NCBI RefSeq assembly: GCF_014207535.1
Contig: NZ_JACHGK010000003.1
Span: forward strand, 1 to 64,000
Direction: 5' to 3'
Length of the DNA stretch: 64,000 nucleotides
Source: Bacillus benzoevorans
GTDB taxonomy: Bacteria > Bacillota > Bacilli > Bacillales > Cytobacillaceae
The position numbers and the translations under genes are program-made. The notes below the pieces were generated by a model. It was not told where the DNA came from. It worked only from the letters and a program-made list of their open reading frames with translations, and made no database searches. Shown piece by piece: positions 43,299 through 51,229 of the stretch (position 1 is the stretch's first letter; every line of letters starts with the position of its first letter).

Positions 43299-44072
43299 TT
43301 ATTCACTTTTTTCCAGGTCTTCTTCCTGGTCTTCGGTATAAAACTCTTCTTCCCATTGTTTTCCCTTTTTCAATTTACGCTTATAAACAATTTTTGAAAG
43401 GTTGACACTGATTTCATATAAGAAGAGTAATGGGACTGCAACAAGAGTATCTGACATAATATCCGGCGGTGATACGACAACACCGATAATAATTAGAATG
43501 AAATAGGCATACTTTCGAATCTTTTGCAGCTGATAAGGATTAATGATTCCGAGTGATGTTAAAAACATCAGCACCACAGGCAGTTCAAACAAAACACCGA
43601 AAGGAATCGTCATGTTGAAAATGAAGCGAAAATATTTTTCAGCCGTAAAATTGGTTGCGACCATATCCCCGCCAAGTTCAATAACGAAGTTCATAATTGT
43701 AGGAAAAATGACAAAATAACCGAAAGCAAGCCCGACAAGAAATAGAATAAATAATGCCGGTATATAGGAAAGTGTCACTTTTTTCTCAATTGGCTTAAGT
43801 GCCGGTTTAACAAAAAGCCATATTTCCGTCGCAAGCACGGGTATTGTACCGGCAACTGCAATTACCGTTGCGATCATAAAGTAAATCCAAATAATGTCAC
43901 TCGGTCCTAAAACAATTAGTTTTACATCCAGGTCTCTGACAAACCATTTGTATATGTCCTCGACATAGATGAACCCGACAACAAACAAGATTAAAAAGGC
44001 GGCAACCGTAACGATGAGCCTTTTTCTTAATTCATCTAAATGATCCACAACATTTAATTCTTTATCTTCCAT
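43299..44072 (-). CDS. tatC: Sec-independent translocase TatC
   Basis: Twin-arginine signal receptor, 257 residues and six spans. Typical features are the N-terminal HLDELRKRLI, the conserved Glu in the loop after span 2 region (FVKPALKPIEKK) and VVSPPDIMSD. A long acidic C-terminal tail (EEEFYTEDQEEDLEKSE) is present. It follows tatA by about 130 bases and lies just upstream of the hydrogenase genes, whose small subunit is a Tat substrate. Confidence 0.95.
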   Translation of the reverse strand: MEDKELNVVDHLDELRKRLIVTVAAFLILFVVGFIYVEDIYKWFVRDLDVKLIVLGPSDIIWIYFMIATVIAVAGTIPVLATEIWLFVKPALKPIEKKVTLSYIPALFILFLVGLAFGYFVIFPTIMNFVIELGGDMVATNFTAEKYFRFIFNMTIPFGVLFELPVVLMFLTSLGIINPYQLQKIRKYAYFILIIIGVVVSPPDIMSDTLVAVPLLFLYEISVNLSKIVYKRKLKKGKQWEEEFYTEDQEEDLEKSE

Positions 44073-44172
44073 CTATTTCCCCTGCCATTATTTCATTAAA
44101 TATTTACTTATATTATCACTTTGTTTATAACACATAACTAATCTATTACTAAATTAGAAGGCTTTTGTCAAG

Positions 44173-44203
44173 AAAAAAAGGCGTAAGAAAAATCTCACAC
44201 CTT
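44173..44203 (-). terminator. Hairpin at the end of tatA
   Basis: AGGTGTGAGA pairs with TCTTACGCCT (two wobbles) around TTTT, followed by seven T on the minus strand; overlaps the tatA stop. It may partly uncouple tatA from tatC. Confidence 0.6.
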
Positions 44204-44405
44204 ATTTAGTAACTTCCTTTACTTCCTTCTTAACCTCATCAATTTCCTCTACCACATCGCTTGTTAACTCTCTGGTAGATTTTTTGAATTCACGAAGTGT
44301 TTGTCCAAAAGCACGACCGATTTCAGGCAATTTTTTTGGTCCAAAAATGATAAGTGCCAATACAAGAATCAAGATTAAACCAGGAATCCCGATGTTTGAT
44401 AACAT
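44202..44405 (-). CDS. tatA: Sec-independent translocase TatA
   Basis: A 67-residue pore-forming subunit: short N-terminus, one span, the hinge [10 protein letters not shown], amphipathic helix with the FKK (REFKKS) motif and an acidic-basic tail. Start at the ATG at 44403-44405, 9 bases after AGGGAG; an in-frame ATG three codons earlier abuts the RBS. Confidence 0.95.
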   Translation of the reverse strand: MLSNIGIPGLILILVLALIIFGPKKLPEIGRAFGQTLREFKKSTRELTSDVVEEIDEVKKEVKEVTK

Positions 44406-44580
44406 AATGAACATCTCCCTTAGCAGTTGCTTGTAAATCTACCTTGATTATAGTACGTTTCAGAACCAATTTGGAATTCGCAATAAAAACGTCATACAAA
44501 GTTCACATGAAATACAAGATTTTTTTACAATGTGATAATAATCATTTCATTCTACATCCTGTTTGGCTCTGCCGAACCCC

Positions 44581-45849
44581 TTAAATTAGAAATTGAAACA
44601 GACTGCTATCCTTATTAATCTCTTTATAGTGAAACCCTTTTTTATTCATCCGAACGATTAAATCTTTGTAATCTTCTTTTTTCTTTAATTCAATTCCGAC
44701 CAAGGCAGGTCCGTTTTCTTTATTTGTTTTCTTTGTATATTCGAAACGGGTAATATCATCATTTGGCCCGAGCACTTCATCTAAAAATTCGCGCAATGCG
44801 CCTGCACGCTGCGGGAAGTGGACAAGAAAATAATGCAGTAATCCTTCATGAAGCAAAGATCTTTCCTTTATTTCCGCCATTCTTCCAATATCATTATTTC
44901 CGCCGCTGATGATGCATACGACCGTTTTCCCTTTAATTTGATCTTTATAATAATCAAGTGCCGATACAGGCAGCACCCCTGCTGGTTCTACAACAATGGC
45001 ATGTTCATTGTAAAGCTCTAAAATGGTTGTACATGCTTTCCCTTCAGGGACCACTACGATATCGTCCACTAATTTCTCACAGATGGAAAAAGTCTTTTCT
45101 CCGACACATTTTACCGCCGCACCATCAACGAATCCATCAATGCTGTCCAGCGGTGTGACGATTTGTTTAGCCAATGAGGCTTTCATGGATGCTGCACCTT
45201 CCGGCTCAACTCCAACCATTTTGGTGTCCGGTGAAACGCTTTTGATAAAGGTGCTTAAACCAGAAACCAATCCGCCGCCGCCAATGCTGGCAAATACATA
45301 ATCGATTTTTTCTTCACAATCATTTAAAACTTCAACCGCGACAGTTCCTTGACCAGCCATAACCATCTCATCATCAAACGGATGAATGAAGGTTCTGCCT
45401 TCCTTTTCCGCACAAAGAACAGCCTGATTATAGGAATCATCAAACGTATCTCCAGCCAGTACAATTTCCACAAATTCTCTGCCGTGCATTTCAACTTGTT
45501 TAATTTTTTGACTTGGAGTTGTAGTCGGCATGTAAATCTTTCCATGTACCTGCAATGCTCTGCAAGAATAGGCAACACCTTGAGCATGGTTCCCTGCACT
45601 TGCACAAATAACGCCGTTTGTAAGCTTTTCTTGAGGAAGCATTTTCATACAGTAATAAGCTCCGCGTAATTTAAAAGATCGGACCACTTGTAAATCTTCT
45701 CTTTTTAAATAAACGTTACAATTATATTTTTCAGATAATCGCTCGTTTTTTTGCAATGGCGTATGGGTAACGATATCTTTCAGATGCTGGTATGCAATTA
45801 GAATATCCTCCAACTGCAGCCATTTTTTCTTCATAATCTTCTGTTCCAT
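44581..45849 (-). CDS. ilvA: Threonine deaminase (biosynthetic)
   Basis: PLP enzyme converting threonine to 2-oxobutanoate, first step of isoleucine synthesis. 422 residues; PLP Lys60 in RSFKLRGAYY, phosphate-binding SIGGGGLVSG, ASAGNHAQG, and a single C-terminal ACT-like regulatory domain (~325-420), as in the Bacillus-type enzyme. GAGGGTGA precedes the ATG. No T-box leader is visible upstream. Confidence 0.95.
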   Translation of the reverse strand: MEQKIMKKKWLQLEDILIAYQHLKDIVTHTPLQKNERLSEKYNCNVYLKREDLQVVRSFKLRGAYYCMKMLPQEKLTNGVICASAGNHAQGVAYSCRALQVHGKIYMPTTTPSQKIKQVEMHGREFVEIVLAGDTFDDSYNQAVLCAEKEGRTFIHPFDDEMVMAGQGTVAVEVLNDCEEKIDYVFASIGGGGLVSGLSTFIKSVSPDTKMVGVEPEGAASMKASLAKQIVTPLDSIDGFVDGAAVKCVGEKTFSICEKLVDDIVVVPEGKACTTILELYNEHAIVVEPAGVLPVSALDYYKDQIKGKTVVCIISGGNNDIGRMAEIKERSLLHEGLLHYFLVHFPQRAGALREFLDEVLGPNDDITRFEYTKKTNKENGPALVGIELKKKEDYKDLIVRMNKKGFHYKEINKDSSLFQFLI

Positions 45850-46260
45850 ATCTTCACCCTCAATTCAATTCATTTCCAATATTATATCAGTACATTATAC
45901 CACTAATCTGCTGATTTTCAATTGTCCACCCGCTAAACACTTCTTTGGTATATATTTCAAATTGACTATTATTATTTTCGGCAAAATGGAAGGATTTTGC
46001 AAGGAATTTTTTCAAGGTAAATCTAATGGTGAAAATTGATAGAATATGATATAAATATTATATAATATTTACCTTTTATACGTTATATATAGTTGAAATT
46101 AATAGTATAATAAGGGAAATAGGTCCTGCAAGAAAGAAAATTTCAGAATGATCCGAATAGAAAATGCAGAAGCATCCATTCGGAACGATTCTCTCTTTTG
46201 TTATGTAGTTGATTCAGCAACTATCATAACAATAATTTAAGTGAAAAGGGGTTTGTAAAC
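45850..46260. promoter_or_regulatory. Divergent intergenic region with two leader hairpins
   Basis: About 410 AT-rich bases. On the plus strand, ahead of the 46261 gene, two stem-loops occur in tandem. The first, 46152-46184, has TCCGAAT/ATTCGGA enclosing ATGC-agaa-GCAT. The second, 46200-46230, has GTTATG+TAGTTG pairing with CAACTA+CATAAC with one bulge. Neither has a U-run, so they look like regulatory or stabilising structures, not terminators. No riboswitch class recognised. Confidence 0.5.
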
Positions 46261-46560
46261 ATGAGTAAGTTAGAAACGATGGAAAAAGTAGCTGATATGG
46301 TTGGTTTAAACGTTGGTTATGTTGTCGAAGCTGCGACATATTTCCGCAATTTTGAAGAAGCATTCAACTGGATTTATCTTTCAGAAGAAAATCCATACCG
46401 TCCATATGAGCAAAATACATTAATCAAAAAGATGGCCGGCATTACCATCGAGGATTTACAGGATGAAAAGGTGAACTCTGTGATCGAATATATGGTATAC
46501 GAGGATCGTCACACATATATTACAGATACCGGTCTCGCTTATTTACGTATTATTAAGTAA
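46261..46560 (+). CDS. Conserved-looking small protein of unknown function
   Basis: A 99-residue soluble acidic protein, mostly helical (LETMEKVADMVGLNVGYVVE, FRNFEEAFNWIYLSEENPY, KVNSVIEYMVYEDRH). No signal, span or known motif. Good ribosome site AAAAGGGG 7 bases before the ATG and a perfect terminator after it. Sits between ilvA and dfrA. Unrecognised. Confidence 0.65.
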   Translation: MSKLETMEKVADMVGLNVGYVVEAATYFRNFEEAFNWIYLSEENPYRPYEQNTLIKKMAGITIEDLQDEKVNSVIEYMVYEDRHTYITDTGLAYLRIIK

Positions 46561-46564
46561 GCTG

Positions 46565-46597
46565 AAAAAAGAAAGCGGAGTTCCGCTTTCTTTTTTA
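46565..46597. terminator. Bidirectional terminator between the 99-residue gene and dfrA
   Basis: AAAAAAGAAAGCGGA and TCCGCTTTCTTTTTT form a perfect 15-bp stem with a 2-base loop. Confidence 0.85.
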
Positions 46598-47089
46598 TTT
46601 ATTTTGCATCCGTTCATAGATATTAAAAGAATATTCATAAGGATTTTTCTCGTCTGTCTCGCCCTTTTCTGATGAGACCAAGGTCCAGTCAGATTCATCG
46701 AATTCTGGAAAATTGGTATCCCCCGCAAATTCATGCTCAATCACCGTAATATACAGACGATCGGCAATGGGAAATACTGTATTAAAAACTTCTGCACCGC
46801 CAATGACAAATACTTCTTCCTGTTTTTCTGCTTCAAGGCTTTTTAGTTCCGCAGGGGAATGAATCACCGTACAGCCTTCCGGGTGATAATATTCATTCCG
46901 TGTCACAATGATATTTTCTCTTCCGGGAAGCGGTTTTCCAATCGATTCATGCGTTTTCCTGCCCATCACAATCGGATGTCCCATTGTTGTCTTTTTAAAA
47001 AATTTTAAATCCGCAGGCAGATGCCATGGCAGCTGATTATCTTTGCCAATCACTCTGTTTTTATCCATCGCTACAATAAATGAAATCAT
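46595..47089 (-). CDS. dfrA: Dihydrofolate reductase
   Basis: Reduces dihydrofolate to tetrahydrofolate. 164 residues from the ATG at 47087-47089 after AAAGGGAG. MISFIVAMDKNRVIG start, LPWHLPADLKFFK with the active-site acidic Asp, GHPIVMGRKTHESIG, and FVIGGAEVF for NADPH. Follows thyA by about 50 bases, the classical folate pair. Confidence 0.95.
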   Translation of the reverse strand: MISFIVAMDKNRVIGKDNQLPWHLPADLKFFKKTTMGHPIVMGRKTHESIGKPLPGRENIIVTRNEYYHPEGCTVIHSPAELKSLEAEKQEEVFVIGGAEVFNTVFPIADRLYITVIEHEFAGDTNFPEFDESDWTLVSSEKGETDEKNPYEYSFNIYERMQNK

Positions 47090-47142
47090 CTTTAATCTCC
47101 CTTTCCATACAATCATTTGCAAAACATCTGCAAAGACTCAAA

Positions 47143-48099
47143 TCAGACTGCTACAGGCGCTTTAATGGCAGGATGGGGATCATACCCCTCTATCGAGATA
47201 TCCTCCATTTCAAAATCAAACAGTGACTTCTTCTGCTCATTTAATTTTAATACTGGAAACGGACGTGGCTCCCGTTGCAGCTGCATTTCAATTTGCTGAA
47301 AATGATTAACATAAATATGTGCGTCGCCAATTGTATGCACAAACTCTCCCGCTTGCAGGCCGCATTCATGCGCAATTAAATGGGTCAACAAGGCATAGCT
47401 GGCAATATTAAACGGAATCCCAAGAAAGATATCCCCACTTCGCTGGTACAATTGACAGCTTAAGCGGCCATCATGCACATAGAATTGAAACAGCGAATGA
47501 CATGGCGGCAAAGCCATCTGCGGGGTAAACTCAGGCGACCAGGAAGATAAAATCAACCGTCTTGAGTTTGGATTCATTTTAATTTGTTCGATTAAACCCG
47601 TTAATTGGTCAATTTTTCCACCGGTGGTCGTTTCCCATGCCCGCCATTGCTTCCCGTACACAGGACCTAGTTCACCGTACTTGTTGGCAAAGCCTTCATC
47701 ACTAAGGATTTTATCAATAAATTTAGCCATCTCTGCTTCATACTTGCAGCGAAACTCTTCGTCCTGCTGGCTGCGCAAGCCAAAATCTGTCATATCCGGG
47801 CCTTGATACTCGTCACTTTCCACCCAGTTTTTAAATGCCCATTCATCCCAAATATGGTTATTATGCTGCAATAAATAGCGAATATTTGTATCGCCTTTAA
47901 TAAACCAGAGCAATTCACTTGCGATTAACTTGAACGGAACCCGTTTTGTCGTCAATAACGGGAACCCTTGCTGCAGGTCGAATCTCATCTGATAGCCAAA
48001 AACAGAAAGAGTGCCTGTACCCGTCCGATCCCCTTTTTGATTGCCGTTTTCTAAAACATGACGGCACATGTTTAAATATTCATATTCCTGATGCTCCAT
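47143..48099 (-). CDS. thyA: Thymidylate synthase
   Basis: Methylates dUMP to dTMP with methylene-tetrahydrofolate. 318 residues (ThyA family, E. coli type with the long insert of ~50 residues near 90-140). Catalytic Cys in [17 protein letters not shown] at the N-terminus, [18 protein letters not shown], and HIYVNH. In B. subtilis the corresponding gene is thyB. Confidence 0.96.
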   Translation of the reverse strand: MEHQEYEYLNMCRHVLENGNQKGDRTGTGTLSVFGYQMRFDLQQGFPLLTTKRVPFKLIASELLWFIKGDTNIRYLLQHNNHIWDEWAFKNWVESDEYQGPDMTDFGLRSQQDEEFRCKYEAEMAKFIDKILSDEGFANKYGELGPVYGKQWRAWETTTGGKIDQLTGLIEQIKMNPNSRRLILSSWSPEFTPQMALPPCHSLFQFYVHDGRLSCQLYQRSGDIFLGIPFNIASYALLTHLIAHECGLQAGEFVHTIGDAHIYVNHFQQIEMQLQREPRPFPVLKLNEQKKSLFDFEMEDISIEGYDPHPAIKAPVAV

Positions 48100-48186
48100 G
48101 AATTGCTGCTGCTCCTTTCAGTAATAGCCCTATCACCAGACTGGTAATACCGCGTACTATAATTGATACATTAACCTCATTGTATC

Positions 48187-48214
48187 AAAAAAAGACTAAT
48201 AGTAAAATTAGTCT
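48187..48214 (-). terminator. Terminator after the lethal-factor-like peptidase gene
   Basis: AGACTAAT and ATTAGTCT (8 bp) around a 6-base loop with TTTTTTT following on the minus strand. Confidence 0.7.
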
Positions 48215-48216
48215 CG

Positions 48217-48918
48217 TTAGGATACGTCTTGTATTAACTGAAAGGTTAGCGGAGCTTTCCTTTTCAATTCTTCTTGTAACTTTCCACCCAAATAATAGTA
48301 GGCAAAGCATTCGGCAAAATATTCTTCGGGGTAGGTTAAAAAGTAGGGCTGCCCAGGGAAAAGACGGCCACTTTCTTTATGCCAAATTTGAATAAAATCC
48401 GGGTTATAGCGAAATTCATCCAATACATAACGATCGATGGAATGCGCCAATTCATGAAGTTCCAAATTAACGGAACTATGACCGTTTCCTTTCTGACTGG
48501 CGCCAATTTTGATCAGCACCGTTTTACTGCCCCCAATCCCCGGAACATCATCCCATGTTGTCTTCGTATACCCCCGGGGCATGATGCCGGCAAGATGGGA
48601 GGCTGTTGGATTTTCTGTTAATTTACCCGTAAATAATTTAATCCTAATCCCTGCTTCGTTTGTCTTCTTTAATATCGAAACAGGAAGCTGATCGAGTCGT
48701 GATATGATGCCTGCTGCCTCCTTCTGATTAAATGGGGCATGCGGCAGGATGACAATCTCTCCCAGCTCAGTTTCTGATTTTAATTGAAGCATTTCCCATA
48801 GTTGTGCAGATTCGGGATAATTTTTTAATTGGATCCCGCTATCATTCGCATGGGAATTTCCCATCAGAGTCAACGCCAATAAAATAGAACCAAGTACTAT
48901 GATCTTTTTTCTCATCAA
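48217..48918 (-). CDS. Secreted lethal-factor-like zinc metallopeptidase (PPEP-like)
   Basis: A 233-residue secreted protein with a signal peptide ending near SHA-ND (~25). The catalytic domain has the zincin motif HELAH in LELHELAHSIDRYVL, and the third-ligand region PEEYFAECFAYYYLGG. This is the anthrax toxin lethal factor C-terminal (ATLF) family, which also holds the Pro-Pro endopeptidases of Clostridioides, Paenibacillus and Geobacillus. The size, single domain and signal fit a PPEP-like secreted peptidase rather than a toxin. Single gene with its own terminator; no substrate-like neighbour carrying repeated Pro-Pro sites is seen. Confidence 0.82.
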   Translation of the reverse strand: MMRKKIIVLGSILLALTLMGNSHANDSGIQLKNYPESAQLWEMLQLKSETELGEIVILPHAPFNQKEAAGIISRLDQLPVSILKKTNEAGIRIKLFTGKLTENPTASHLAGIMPRGYTKTTWDDVPGIGGSKTVLIKIGASQKGNGHSSVNLELHELAHSIDRYVLDEFRYNPDFIQIWHKESGRLFPGQPYFLTYPEEYFAECFAYYYLGGKLQEELKRKAPLTFQLIQDVS

Positions 48919-48956
48919 TTTCAGCCCTTACAATGTATTTTCTAGGAGGTTTTCAT

Positions 48957-49334
48957 ATGTATGAATCTATTAATCCCGGACATTCGTTATATACCATTTA
49001 TCTGCAATTAAACGATGCGCAAAATATTTCAATTGGAAAGCTTGGAAATTTTCATTTTCAAAAGGGGATTTATATCTACGTAGGGAGTGCAAAGAAGAAT
49101 ATTCTGCACCGAATCAAGCGCCATAAAGAGATTGAAAAAAAATACCATTGGCATTTTGACTATCTCAGACCATATGGAACCATTACTAAAATTATAACAT
49201 ATGATACTAGTTTCACAGAGTGTGGTCTTGCTGACAAAATAAGGAAGGAAGTGGATGGGAGTATTCCCGTTAAGGGGTTCGGCGCCTCAGATTGCAAATG
49301 CGGCAGCCATCTAATCTATATGGGTGGTTTATAA
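48957..49334 (+). CDS. GIY-YIG family (DUF123) nuclease-like protein
   Basis: A 125-residue protein starting at the ATG at 48957, 7 bases after AGGAGG. SLYTIYLQL and GIYIYVGSAK form the GIY-YIG pair; HRIKRHKEIEKKYHWHFDYL carries the conserved Arg and His. The ending KGFGASDCKCGSHLIY is typical of the DUF123/Uri-type subgroup. Predicted endonuclease-fold protein of unknown cellular role. Confidence 0.8.
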   Translation: MYESINPGHSLYTIYLQLNDAQNISIGKLGNFHFQKGIYIYVGSAKKNILHRIKRHKEIEKKYHWHFDYLRPYGTITKIITYDTSFTECGLADKIRKEVDGSIPVKGFGASDCKCGSHLIYMGGL

Positions 49335-49344
49335 TGGAAAAAGG

Positions 49345-49384
49345 AAAAGGTCTTGCTCCCTGGAGATCCGGAAGTCAGACCTTT
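49345..49384 (-). terminator. Probable terminator of the distal terD
   Basis: AAAGGTCT and AGACCTTT arms with a GC-rich inner loop; T-rich TTTTCCTTTTT follows on the minus strand. Confidence 0.5.
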
Positions 49385-49403
49385 CGTGCTTCAGCAAATG
49401 CGA

Positions 49404-50018
49404 TTACGTATAAGAACGAACGAGTTCAGATAATCCTGTTGCCGATGTCCCGTTCCCGATGGCGGCAAATTTCCAGTCAGAACCATTACGGTAGATTTCC
49501 CCTACAATGAGTGAAGTTTTCCCGCTATAGTCATCTGATAAATTATATTTGATTAAATCCGCGCGAGTTGAAGGATTAACAATTCGGATATAGGCATTCT
49601 TAATCATGCCAAAATGCTGTTTTCTTTTCACACAATCATAAATATTTACGACAAATACGATTTTATGAATATTAGCTGGAATATGAGTTAATTCGATAAA
49701 AATTTGTTCATCATCACCGTCGCCGTCACCTGTTAAATTGTCCCCGGAATGCTCGACACTGCCATCCGTGCTTGTCAGATTTCCGAAATAAACGACGTCT
49801 TTTTGGTTGGTCAGTTTCTCGTTTTCAGATAAAAGCAGAACAGAAGCATCACAGTCAACATTCGGTGCCGCATTTCCACCGCCAAAAAGCGAGCCGAAAA
49901 ATCCCTTACCGCCGCGGGCATCCACCGGATCCCAGCCAAGACCTACCATAATTCTGGATAATCCCGGATTCCCTTTTGTTAAATCAACGCGCTGCCCTTT
50001 TTGCAAGCTAATTGCCAA
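49404..50018 (-). CDS. terD: TerD family protein (distal copy)
   Basis: A 204-residue calcium-binding stress protein of the tellurite-resistance TerD family. AISLQKGQRVDLTKGNPGL, the split Ca site D-x-D-x-S (VDCDASVLLL), and GDNLTGDGDGDDEQ. It has a Gly-rich insertion (FFGSLFGGGNAAP) that the other copy lacks. Start placed at the TTG at 50016-50018, 6 bases after GAGGTG. Last gene of the telA operon. Confidence 0.88.
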   Translation of the reverse strand: MAISLQKGQRVDLTKGNPGLSRIMVGLGWDPVDARGGKGFFGSLFGGGNAAPNVDCDASVLLLSENEKLTNQKDVVYFGNLTSTDGSVEHSGDNLTGDGDGDDEQIFIELTHIPANIHKIVFVVNIYDCVKRKQHFGMIKNAYIRIVNPSTRADLIKYNLSDDYSGKTSLIVGEIYRNGSDWKFAAIGNGTSATGLSELVRSYT

Positions 50019-50128
50019 ATCAATCACCTCATTCGTTTATTTAAAAACAGTATCTATATAAAATCAATGATAAACACACAAATAATTAGATTTCCCGATT
50101 ATGATGCAATGAGGGGTATTTTGCTGCT

Positions 50129-51229
50129 TCAGCTTTGTTTCATTTTTTTGAAATTTTCCTGCAGCTGTTCTAATCGTTTTGTTCCTTCTTCACGGAGTCG
50201 TTTATTTTCCTCTTCGATGGCCTTTGTTTCCTGCATCCCTTTTATAATGATATCCCAGGATTCCTCAATCGTTTCAATTTTTATGCTTGGGCCTCCGGCC
50301 AGTCTAGCAATATCCGCGCTTTGCTGAGATATATTCTGGGCATTCCGGAGGAGCATTTCATTTGTTCGGCGATCAAGCTCACTCATCGAATCCGCCACCA
50401 ATTTCTGCCTTTTTGCCGCCATCGCTTGTATGAGACCGTTTTTAAAGATTGGAATAGTGGTGACAAAAGCAGAATTAATTTTTCCAATCAGCTTCGTATT
50501 TCCTCGCTGCAGCAGGCGGATTTGCGGCGCAGTTTGCAAGGAAACCATTTTCGCCATTTCCAAATCATAAACCCGAGTCTCAAGCAATTCAACGGCATTC
50601 CGTAGTGAATCTAGCTGCATCCCTGCAATTTGATCTCCCCCCGCAGCCCGAGCTTCCAGCTGCGGCAGCTGCTGCATTTTTATTTCATCTGCCTTCATTT
50701 GACCGGCCACTGCATATTTCTCCAGCTCCAGATAGTATTGATAGTTTTGCTCATACATATTTTCCAGCATGTTTGTGGATTGTGTCATTTCACTTTGATA
50801 TTGCGAAATTTCGACATAGACTTTATCAATTTCCTTCCCCATCGTCTGGTATTTACCAAACAGCCTTTCCACTATCTTCTCGCTTTTTTTAAACAGCTTG
50901 CCTAAAATACCGCCAGAGCCCTTTTCAAAATCTTTTTTATCAAATTTATCCATGATGCGACCCAGCTGTTTTAATAGTTCACCTGAATCTTCTACCTTTG
51001 TTGTCCGCATATTATGCAGGATTTGATCGGAAAAACGGGAGATTTGCACAGCTGGTTCTTTACCGAATTCCAGTATTTGAATTTGATCCCGTTCATCAAT
51101 GGAACGAACGAGATTTTGTACTTCCGGATCATTCCGCAGTGCCAGTTTCATCTCTGACACCTTTGATTCTGAAAGCTTATCATCTGCTCCTGTAAGTGTT
51201 GGATTCATTTGCTGCCCTTCATTATTCAT
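50129..51229 (-). CDS. yceH: TelA-like toxic anion resistance protein (YceH)
   Basis: A 366-residue helical, coiled-coil protein of the TelA family. Features are ERDQIQILEFGKEPAVQISR, the Gly-rich GSGGILGKLF turn, a long heptad-rich middle, and NTKLIGKINSAFVTTIPIFK. Implicated in resistance to tellurite, nisin and other envelope stresses in other Firmicutes; mechanism unclear. Its start immediately follows the yceG stop. Confidence 0.88.
   Translation of the reverse strand: MNNEGQQMNPTLTGADDKLSESKVSEMKLALRNDPEVQNLVRSIDERDQIQILEFGKEPAVQISRFSDQILHNMRTTKVEDSGELLKQLGRIMDKFDKKDFEKGSGGILGKLFKKSEKIVERLFGKYQTMGKEIDKVYVEISQYQSEMTQSTNMLENMYEQNYQYYLELEKYAVAGQMKADEIKMQQLPQLEARAAGGDQIAGMQLDSLRNAVELLETRVYDLEMAKMVSLQTAPQIRLLQRGNTKLIGKINSAFVTTIPIFKNGLIQAMAAKRQKLVADSMSELDRRTNEMLLRNAQNISQQSADIARLAGGPSIKIETIEESWDIIIKGMQETKAIEEENKRLREEGTKRLEQLQENFKKMKQS

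Noticed and set aside
45850..46260. T-box or riboswitch upstream of ilvA or the 46261 gene
   Set aside because: No T-box antiterminator sequence and no known riboswitch core seen; only two plain hairpins.
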